A stretch of 10,161 nt of DNA from assembly GCA_946482375.1 (NCBI GenBank), contig CAMLRH010000071.1:1-10161 (forward strand), read 5' to 3'. Shown here piece by piece: positions 5,535-10,161 of the stretch (within the stretch, counting starts at the first letter, position 1; each line of letters starts with the position of its first letter). Origin of the DNA: an uncultured Caulobacteraceae bacterium (GTDB lineage Bacteria > Pseudomonadota > Alphaproteobacteria > Caulobacterales > Caulobacteraceae). The position numbers and the translations under genes are program-made. Below the pieces are notes generated by a model. The model searched no databases. It saw nothing but the letters and a program-made list of their open reading frames with translations, and was not told where the DNA came from.

Positions 5535-6379
5535 ACCAGCGCTGTCCGGTAGAGTTCGAGCAGCGCCGCCCAGGCGCGCTCGGCTTCGGCCGGGTTGTAG
5601 GCGGCGTTGTCGGGCACGCACCAACCGTGGTCGCCGTCGTAAACCTCGACCACCGCCGACCGGCCAGTCGAGGCGAAGGTCTGGCGCAGGGTTGTCTTGG
5701 CCTCGGGTTCCTTCGCATCATCGTTCCGGGCGATGGCGACGAGGTAGCGGGCGTTGCTGCGGCCGATCATCAGGTGCGGACTGTTGGTCCCGGCGACAAC
5801 GAGGCCGCCGCCGTGGAAGGATCCGACGGCCGCCACCCGGTCGGGCCGCACATCGGCGGTGCGAAAGGCCAGCGGACCGCCCATGCAGTAGCCCTGAGTA
5901 CCGACCTTGGCGTCCGACGTCTGGGGCAGGCCGTCGAGGTAGGTCACGAACGCATCGGCGTCCCGCGTCACACCTCCGGGCGTGAAGGTGCTCCGCAACG
6001 CCATGCGTCCGTCGCGGTCGAGCGCCTGGACCTGGGCGACCGTAGCCGCGCGGTAGAAGGGGTTCACGACAAGAACGGTGTAGCCGCTGCCGGCCAGTCT
6101 GCGGCCCATGTCGCGCATCGCCGGCCGCAATCCGCCGATGTCCGGCCAGAACAGCACGCCCGGCCAGCTTCCCGAACCTTGCGGATGGAACAGGGCGGCC
6201 TCCGCCGTCCCGTCCAGCGTCGTCACGGTAACCTCGCGCTCGGCGATGGCGGGCGGTCCGGGCCGCGCGGTCGCGCATCCGGTCACCGCTAGGCCTGTCG
6301 CGGCGGCCGCGAGCGCGGCGAACCGGCGGCGACTAAGGTCGGTGTAGGGGACGATGCCCCGGTCTCCTTTCCCGCACAT
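5531..6379 (-). CDS. Dienelactone hydrolase family protein, predicted Tat-exported lipoprotein
   Basis: 282 residues, alpha/beta-hydrolase fold. The dienelactone hydrolase triad is complete: nucleophile Cys165 in G-Y-C-M-G-G, an acid in ARNDD (Asp220 or Asp221), and His251 in DGDHGW. An N-terminal leader is present, with twin-arginine motif SRRRF (16-20), an Ala-rich core, and lipobox V-T-G-C with Cys35. The mature protein is thus probably a lipid-anchored periplasmic enzyme, whereas the well-known dienelactone hydrolases of chlorocatechol degradation are cytosolic. The start is supported by GGAGGAA (6385-6391 on the other strand), 5 nt from ATG. It is convergent with the FAH-family gene and overlaps it by 4 bases at the stops. 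A related pathway role is possible but not shown; many family members act on other esters or lactones. Confidence 0.9.
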   Translation of the reverse strand: MCGKGDRGIVPYTDLSRRRFAALAAAATGLAVTGCATARPGPPAIAEREVTVTTLDGTAEAALFHPQGSGSWPGVLFWPDIGGLRPAMRDMGRRLAGSGYTVLVVNPFYRAATVAQVQALDRDGRMALRSTFTPGGVTRDADAFVTYLDGLPQTSDAKVGTQGYCMGGPLAFRTADVRPDRVAAVGSFHGGGLVVAGTNSPHLMIGRSNARYLVAIARNDDAKEPEAKTTLRQTFASTGRSAVVEVYDGDHGWCVPDNAAYNPAEAERAWAALLELYRTALV

Positions 6380-6441
6380 CGGTCTTCCTCCAGGTGATGC
6401 GGGAGAGGAACGCGCGGATGTGGAAAAAGGCGAAGCTTGCC

Positions 6442-6885
6442 TTAGCGCGCGACGTACTTCGTTCCGTTGAAGCGGAAGATGGGGAACGGGCCGAAGCCCG
6501 GGCCGCCCACCTCGATGTCGGGCCAGCCGTTGCTCTTCGTCTTGTGTTCCAGCGCCACACCAACCTCGTCGAGCAGCACGGTCCAGCCGGTGGGCTTGCG
6601 GGTCAGCAGGACGGTGGCCTGCCCCGTGGCCCCGTAGCAGAAGCTGCTGCTCTCGACGATCCAGGCTTCGGGCGCGCCGTCACCGTTGAGGTCGGCGACC
6701 TCCAGCGTCCCGTACATGTGCGAGGTGCTCGGGTCCTCGCGGCAGCGCGTCCAGCCTTCTGGCCAATGCCGGAAGCCCGCAGCCTGGAAGGCCGCGGCGC
6801 GCTCGGTTGTGCTGAGGTTGATCGGCGCGGCCTGGGCCGACGTCGCGGCGAGCGCCAGCAGGGCGCATAGGCTGAGTGTCTTCAT
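6442..6885 (-). CDS. Small secreted protein with calcium-loop-like motif
   Basis: 147 residues. Residues 1-19 are a Sec signal peptide ending A-Q-A before APINLS. The mature part has D-L-N-G-D-G-A-P-E (65-73), the pattern of an EF-hand/dockerin-type calcium loop as seen in FG-GAP and VCBS repeat proteins, flanked by predicted strands. Two mature cysteines, Cys48 and Cys83, could form a disulfide. The end, W-P-D-I-E-V-G-G-P followed by F-R-F-N-G-T-K-Y-V, resembles other uncharacterised secreted proteins in which a one-domain beta structure ends with F/W-x-x-N-G. I do not recognise a specific function. ATG 6885 is preferred to the in-frame GTG two codons upstream, which would overlap the ribosome site. 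It lies 62 bp upstream of the hydrolase gene on the same strand and may be co-transcribed. Confidence 0.8.
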   Translation of the reverse strand: MKTLSLCALLALAATSAQAAPINLSTTERAAAFQAAGFRHWPEGWTRCREDPSTSHMYGTLEVADLNGDGAPEAWIVESSSFCYGATGQATVLLTRKPTGWTVLLDEVGVALEHKTKSNGWPDIEVGGPGFGPFPIFRFNGTKYVAR

Positions 6886-6891
6886 CGCCAC

Positions 6892-6897
6892 CTCCCT
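6892..6897 (-). promoter_or_regulatory. Ribosome binding site deciding the start of the secreted protein
   Basis: GGGAGG on the minus strand, 6 nt before ATG 6885. It overlaps the alternative GTG context at 6891 and so argues against that start. A GC-rich dyad (GCGGAG 6903-6908 with CTCCGC 6916-6921) lies just upstream in the leader. Confidence 0.65.
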
Positions 6898-6964
6898 TGG
6901 CGGCGGAGCCTGCGCCTCCGCGCGTTAGCCGTCCAGCGCCTCGTCGCCAAAACGTGATCGGACG

Positions 6965-6996
6965 GTCACTCGGGTGACACCCGCTTTGGGTATAAG
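6965..6996 (+). promoter_or_regulatory. Dyad and -10-like element before the DUF2188-like gene
   Basis: A perfect 5-bp inverted repeat GTCAC-TCGG-GTGAC (6965-6978) is followed 12 nt later by TATAAG (6991-6996), 28 bp before the start codon. The arrangement suggests an operator over a promoter in this divergent gap, but no -35 match is convincing. Confidence 0.3.
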
Positions 6997-7023
6997 CTTG
7001 GCAGCAGAGAGGAGGGTGAGAAG

Positions 7024-7239
7024 ATGCTTCACCTCATTGATGTCACACCCGCGCAGGGCGGCTGGACGGTGAGTTCGAACACTTTCGCCAACCCCATGGC
7101 GTTCCTGTCCGGGGCCAAGGCCGAAGCCGCCGCCCGCAGCCTGGCCGAGAAGATCACCCGCAGGGGTGAACTGGCCGAGATCCGCGTATTCTTGCGTGAC
7201 GGCACGCTGGCGGGCAGTTCCGTGGCCCGGCTGGTCTAG
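7024..7239 (+). CDS. Small DUF2188-like protein
   Basis: 71 residues with a strong ribosome site, GGAGGG (7011-7016), 7 nt before ATG. The pattern is that of small DUF2188-type proteins: a beta strand with G-G-W-T-V, a linker, an Ala-rich helix A-K-A-E-A-A-A-R-S-L-A-E-K, then a strand I-R-V-F-L-R-D-G-T ending in a D-G turn. In that family a short strand-helix-strand unit is usual and no biochemical role is known. No signal peptide or membrane segment. The next gene follows after 33 bp on the same strand, so they may share a transcript. Confidence 0.7.
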   Translation: MLHLIDVTPAQGGWTVSSNTFANPMAFLSGAKAEAAARSLAEKITRRGELAEIRVFLRDGTLAGSSVARLV

Positions 7240-7259
7240 CCGCGAGCGCCATTCGCGGC
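7239..7259 (+). other. GC-rich stem-loop between two small genes
   Basis: GCCGCGA (7239-7245) pairs perfectly with TCGCGGC (7253-7259) around a 7-nt loop, starting at the last base of the stop codon. No T-tract follows, so it may be an mRNA 3' stabiliser or attenuator rather than a terminator. Confidence 0.3.
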
Positions 7260-7272
7260 CTAGGTTGGCTGC

Positions 7273-7578
7273 ATGGACCAGATCGACGTTACGAATAACG
7301 AAGAGGACGGCCGTCTCGAGGTGAAACTCAATGGCGAGACGGCCTTCGCCGAGTACCGCGTCACCGGCGGCGGCATCATCTTTCCGCATACCGTCGTGCC
7401 GGAGGCTTTCGAGGGTCGCGGCATCGGCAGCGCGCTCGTCCGGGCGGGGCTGAAGATGGCGAAGGACATGGACCTGCCGGTCATTCCGACCTGCACCTTC
7501 TTCGCGGGCTGGATCGCCAAGCACCCCGAGTTCATCGAGCAGGTGCACCCGCGCTTTCGGGACCGGGTCACGGCCTGA
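7273..7578 (+). CDS. Short GNAT-fold N-acetyltransferase-like protein (Acetyltransf_CG type)
   Basis: 101 residues, typical of the minimal GCN5-related family often named YjdJ-like. Order of elements: V-T-N-N-E-E-D-G-R-L-E-V strand, F-A-E-Y strand, I-I-F-P-H-T-V-V-P strand, then the acetyl-CoA pyrophosphate loop E-G-R-G-I-G-S-A-L (52-60), a helix, and the family-specific C-T-F-F-A-G-W-I-A-K-H-P-E end (76-88). The fold lacks the N-terminal helices of full GNAT enzymes; human and bacterial members bind acetyl-CoA but the substrates are unknown. The ribosome site is weak. The gene converges on the sigma factor gene, with the paired hairpins between them. Confidence 0.85.
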   Translation: MDQIDVTNNEEDGRLEVKLNGETAFAEYRVTGGGIIFPHTVVPEAFEGRGIGSALVRAGLKMAKDMDLPVIPTCTFFAGWIAKHPEFIEQVHPRFRDRVTA

Positions 7579-7585
7579 TCCCAAA

Positions 7586-7663
7586 CCGCTCATCCCCGCG
7601 AAAGCGGGGACCTCGAAGCCGAGCGCTCCTTGTTGGGATTCCCGCTTTCGCGGGAATGAGCGG
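7586..7663. repeat. Inverted pair of GAAA-loop hairpins between convergent genes
   Basis: Two 25-bp arms in opposite orientation (7586-7610 and 7639-7663) match at 23 of 25 positions. Each arm itself folds: TCCCCGC-GAAA-GCGGGGA (7593-7610) and ATTCCCGC-TTTC-GCGGGAAT (7638-7657, GAAA loop on the other strand). The two differences between arms fall at positions that pair with each other inside each hairpin (C-G in one, T-A in the other). It fills the gap between the GNAT gene and the sigma gene, where a bidirectional terminator is expected. The CATTCCCGCGAAAGCGGGAAT type of repeat is common in proteobacterial genomes. Confidence 0.75.
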
Positions 7664-7670
7664 AGATTTG

Positions 7671-8207
7671 CTAGCCGGCCTGTGCCGAGTAGCCTTCCTC
7701 GACCAGCGCGTCGCCGGCTTCGTCGATGTCCATCATCTTGAGCAGGCGGGCGCGGGCGCGGTTTACGCGGCTCTTGATGGTGCCGAGCGCGCAGCCGCAG
7801 ACCTCGGCGGCTTCCTCGTAGGTGAGGCCCGCCGCGCCGACGAGGATCAGGGCCTCGCGATGCTCGTCGGGGAGCTCGTCCAGCGCCTTGCGCAGCGAAC
7901 CCAGCGCCACGCTCCAATCCTGCGTCGGTCCGACCGCCAGGCTGGCGGCGAAGATGCCGTCGGGGTCGGCGGTCTCGCGGCGGCGACGGACGGCGGCGGT
8001 GTAGTAGGTGTTGCGCAGGATCGTGAACAGCCAGGCGCGCAGGTTGGTGCCGGGCTCGAACTTGTCGCGGTGGGCCCAGGCCTTGATGAGGGTCTCCTGG
8101 ACAAGGTCGTCGGCGTCCGAGCCGTTGTGGGCCAGCGACCAGGCAAACGCCCGGAGCGCCGGAATGAGGGCCACGACATCGTCTCGCCAACGCGTGCGCT
8201 CGGTCAT
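7671..8207 (-). CDS. ECF sigma factor, EcfG (ECF15) general-stress type
   Basis: 178 residues. Region 2: D-A-D-D-L-V-Q-E-T-L-I-K-A-W (31-44) and N-L-R-A-W-L-F-T-I-L-R-N (55-66). Region 4: L-P-D-E-H-R-E-A-L-I-L-V-G (112-124), then the Y-E-E-A-A-E-V-C-G-C-A-L-G-T-I-K-S-R-V-N-R-A-R helix-turn-helix (130-152). This is the pattern of the alphaproteobacterial EcfG/SigT/SigU group, which directs the general stress response and is released by the PhyR-NepR switch. No NepR, PhyR or histidine kinase gene is next to it, so it may be a secondary EcfG paralogue rather than the master copy. The ribosome site TGGAGAG precedes ATG by about 6 nt. An EcfG-type promoter lies about 110 bp upstream, suggesting auto- or cross-activation. 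Confidence 0.92.
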   Translation of the reverse strand: MTERTRWRDDVVALIPALRAFAWSLAHNGSDADDLVQETLIKAWAHRDKFEPGTNLRAWLFTILRNTYYTAAVRRRRETADPDGIFAASLAVGPTQDWSVALGSLRKALDELPDEHREALILVGAAGLTYEEAAEVCGCALGTIKSRVNRARARLLKMMDIDEAGDALVEEGYSAQAG

Positions 8208-8319
8208 GGCGCTCTCCAGAAACCAAGTGCGACCGATACGCGTCGAACCACGGCGTTTCCTTCACCCCATCGCAGGGCGTCGGGGGTCGGCGCCTTGTCG
8301 TACGCGGGGATGTTCGATG

Positions 8320-8344
8320 AACGCTCCCCACAAGGCTCCGTTCC
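8320..8344 (-). promoter_or_regulatory. EcfG-type promoter GGAAC-N16-CGTT upstream of the sigma gene
   Basis: On the minus strand GGAAC (8344-8340), exactly 16 nt, then CGTT (8323-8320). This is a perfect match to the general-stress sigma consensus of alphaproteobacteria. It points at the ECF sigma gene, leaving a 5' leader of about 105 nt. It lies in the gap shared with the divergent egtB. Confidence 0.65.
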
Positions 8345-8398
8345 GGTTCCATTCCAAAGGAATTGCAGCGTCCGGCGGCCGGTTTCGTTTATGGTTGG

Positions 8399-9562
8399 AT
8401 GATGCGCGGAGATGGCGAAGCTTCAGGTCTGGACGCCCTCCTGGGCTGCTACCGGCGCACGCGGGCGGCGACCCAAGCGCTGGCGGCGCGGCTGTCGCCC
8501 GAGGACCAGCAGGCCCAGTCGATGCCCGACGCCAGCCCGGTGAAGTGGCACTTGGCGCACACGACCTGGTTCTTCGAGACCTTCCTGCTTGTGCCGAGGC
8601 TGGCGGGCTACCGCGTCTTCGACGAGAGCTTCGGCTACCTGTTCAATTCCTACTACGAGGCCGTCGGCGAACGGCATCCGCGGGCCGAACGGGGACTGAT
8701 TACGCGGCCAGGCGTGTCCGAAGTGATGGCTTGGCGCGCGCACGTCGACGTGGCGATGGAGCGGCTGTTCCCTCAGCTGGACGAGGCGGGGAGGGCGCTG
8801 GTCGAGCTGGGGATCGCTCACGAGGAGCAGCATCAGGAGCTGATCCTGATGGATGCGCTGCATCTCTTCTCCCGGTCGTCATTGAAGCCGGCGTTCTTCG
8901 CCGAGGCGCCGCAGGCCGCCGCCGATCCCGGCGGGCTGACCTGGAGCGAGTTCGCGGGCGGCATGGCAGAGACGGGGCACGCGGGCGAGGCCTTCGCCTT
9001 CGACAACGAGCAGCCGCGCCATCCCGTCTGGCTGCAACCTTTCCGCCTTGCGGATCGCTTGGTCACCAATGGGGAATGGCAGGGCTTCATCGAAGATGAC
9101 GGCTACCGGCGGCCGGAGTTCTGGCTCGCGGACGGCTGGGCGATCGTTCAGGCCGAGGGCTGGCAGGCGCCGCTCTACTGGTATGGCGACGACGAGATGA
9201 CGTTGTACGGCCTGCGCCCGCGCGATCCGAACGCGCCCGTCTCCCACGTCAGCTACTACGAGGCCGACGCCTATGCGGCCTGGGCCGGCGCGCGGCTGGC
9301 GACGGAAGCCGAGTGGGAGCAGGCCCCGATCTTCAACCAGCTCTGGCAATGGACCCGCAGCGCCTACCTGCCGCATCCGGGCTTCAAGCCCGGCGCTGGC
9401 GCCGTCGGCGAGTACAACGGCAAGTTCATGGTCAACCAGATGGTTCTGAAGGGCGGGGCGCATGCGACGCCCGCCGGCCACGTGCGGGCGAGCTACCGCA
9501 ACTTCTTCTATCCGCATCAGCGCTGGATGTTCTCGGGCGTGCGACTGGCGGCCGATGCCTGA
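8399..9562 (+). CDS. egtB: Ergothioneine sulfoxide synthase EgtB
   Basis: 387 residues from ATG 8399; ATG 8402 is equally possible and neither has a clear ribosome site. EgtB is a non-haem iron enzyme that joins hercynine to cysteine or gamma-glutamylcysteine with oxygen. N-terminal DinB-like part: K-W-H-L-A-H-T-T-W-F-F-E gives iron ligand His54, and H-E-E-Q-H-Q-E-L gives His141 and His145. C-terminal formylglycine-enzyme-like part: P-V-S-H-V-S-Y-Y-E-A-D-A-Y (280-292), R-L-A-T-E-A-E-W-E (299-307), W-Q-W-T-R-S-A-Y-L-P, G-E-Y-N-G-K-F-M, and the last block R-N-F-F-Y-P-H-Q-R-W. The stretch between E-A-E-W-E and L-W-Q-W-T is only about 7 residues, clearly shorter than I expect. It overlaps egtD by 8 nt; no egtA or egtC is nearby. 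Confidence 0.94.
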   Translation: MMRGDGEASGLDALLGCYRRTRAATQALAARLSPEDQQAQSMPDASPVKWHLAHTTWFFETFLLVPRLAGYRVFDESFGYLFNSYYEAVGERHPRAERGLITRPGVSEVMAWRAHVDVAMERLFPQLDEAGRALVELGIAHEEQHQELILMDALHLFSRSSLKPAFFAEAPQAAADPGGLTWSEFAGGMAETGHAGEAFAFDNEQPRHPVWLQPFRLADRLVTNGEWQGFIEDDGYRRPEFWLADGWAIVQAEGWQAPLYWYGDDEMTLYGLRPRDPNAPVSHVSYYEADAYAAWAGARLATEAEWEQAPIFNQLWQWTRSAYLPHPGFKPGAGAVGEYNGKFMVNQMVLKGGAHATPAGHVRASYRNFFYPHQRWMFSGVRLAADA

Positions 9563-10161
9563 TCAAAACGGGAGCTTCGAGGCCGACATCGTCGCGGGCC
9601 TGTCGGCGCGGCCCAAGGCCGTGTCCCCGAAACACTTCTACGACAAGGTCGGCTCGCACCTGTTCGAGGCGATCACGGAGCTTGCCGAGTACTACCCCAC
9701 GCGCACTGAGGCCGCGCTGCTGGCCGACGCGGCTTCTGAGATCGCGTGCTACATCTCCGACGGCGCGACGCTTGTGGAGTTCGGCAGCGGGGCTAGCGTG
9801 AAGACCCGCCTGATCCTCGACGCCGCGCCACAGACGGCGGTCTACGTGCCGGTCGATATCAGCGAGGACGCACTGGCGGTCGCCGCCTCGGCCATCAACG
9901 CCGACTATCCGAACCTGACCGTGGCGCCACTGGCGGGCGACTTCACCGATGACCTGGAGCTTCCGCGAGCCGCGCAGGGTCGGCCGCGCACCGGCTTCTT
10001 CCCCGGCTCGACCATTGGCAACTTCGAGCATGCGGAGGCGGTCGCCTTCCTGCGCGCGGCGGCGAGGCTGCTGCACTCGGGCGCGCAGTTCGTGGTCGGG
10101 GTGGACCTGGTGAAGGACCCGGCGGTGCTGGTCCGCGCCTATGACGACGCACAGGGGGTCA
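9555..10161 (+). CDS. egtD: L-histidine N-alpha-methyltransferase EgtD, partial
   Basis: Open to the window end; 202 codons are visible of a usual 320 or so. EgtD trimethylates histidine to hercynine with S-adenosylmethionine, the first step of ergothioneine synthesis and the substrate supply for EgtB. Seen: P-K-H-F-Y-D-K-V-G-S-H-L-F-E near 25-38, E-Y-Y-P-T-R-T-E (45-52), SAM-binding V-E-F-G-S-G-A-S-V-K-T-R (73-84), Y-V-P-V-D-I-S, and F-P-G-S-T-I-G-N-F. ATG 9555 lies inside the last codons of egtB (stop 9560-9562), so translation is coupled. The C-terminal histidine-binding region lies outside. The order egtB-egtD is typical for alphaproteobacteria. Confidence 0.95.
   Translation, partial: MPDQNGSFEADIVAGLSARPKAVSPKHFYDKVGSHLFEAITELAEYYPTRTEAALLADAASEIACYISDGATLVEFGSGASVKTRLILDAAPQTAVYVPVDISEDALAVAASAINADYPNLTVAPLAGDFTDDLELPRAAQGRPRTGFFPGSTIGNFEHAEAVAFLRAAARLLHSGAQFVVGVDLVKDPAVLVRAYDDAQGV

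Noticed and set aside
8237..8260. Second possible EcfG promoter (GGAAA ... CGTA) nearer the sigma gene
   Set aside because: Mismatches in both boxes and 15-nt spacing, while the exact match at 8320-8344 is available.
6925..8352. 475-codon minus-strand open frame across the sigma gene region
   Set aside because: It runs through the hairpin repeat and two small plus-strand genes, is low-complexity Arg/Pro/Gly-rich, and overlaps the well-supported sigma factor in another frame; a high-GC artefact.
8363..8398. TTG start 12 codons upstream for egtB
   Set aside because: TTG is rare and the purine-rich AAAGGA lies only 1 nt away, too close to serve; ATG 8399 or 8402 is more likely, though neither has a good site.

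Overview
The window is high-GC chromosomal DNA, most likely from an alphaproteobacterium of the Caulobacteraceae (Caulobacter, Phenylobacterium or Brevundimonas type). Several things support this: the codon use, an EcfG-like ECF sigma factor with a matching GGAAC-N16-CGTT promoter, a CtrA-like TTAA-N7-TTCA box, GANTC (CcrM-type) sites at suggestive places, and intergenic palindromes of the TCATCCCGG kind. There are no transposase, phage or CRISPR genes.

Left part (1-2681). The window opens in the last 167 codons of gatB. Its stop codon lies in the target site of a 196-bp element with terminal inverted repeats, and that element carries a second palindrome inside it. A further palindrome follows, then a minus-strand RcnB-family periplasmic protein. 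Divergent from it is a YfcG-type glutathione transferase. Next come a small Sel1-repeat protein with a CtrA-like box and a GAGTC site upstream, and a complete tRNA-Ser(GCT).

Centre (2832-6885). Three genes are packed with 2-nt and 1-nt gaps: an acetoacetate-decarboxylase-fold protein, an FMN-dependent 2-hydroxy-acid dehydrogenase (mandelate/lactate type), and a 2-keto-4-pentenoate hydratase/FAH-fold protein. They look like one translationally coupled oxo-acid or aromatic-acid module. The first two enzymes each depart from the textbook active site. The module meets a convergent dienelactone-hydrolase-family gene at overlapping stop codons. That hydrolase carries a Tat motif plus a lipobox, so it is probably an exported lipoprotein. 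Behind it is a small secreted protein with a calcium-loop-like motif.

Right part (7024-10161). Two small plus-strand genes (DUF2188-like and a short GNAT) converge on the ECF sigma gene, with a pair of GNRA-loop hairpins between them. The sigma gene has a perfect general-stress-type promoter upstream on its own strand. Divergent from it are egtB and egtD, which overlap by 8 nt and make ergothioneine; egtD is cut by the window end. Stress sigma factor, ergothioneine synthesis, glutathione transferase and RcnB-like protein give the window a stress-defence flavour, but only egtB-egtD and the three-gene central module are clearly operons.
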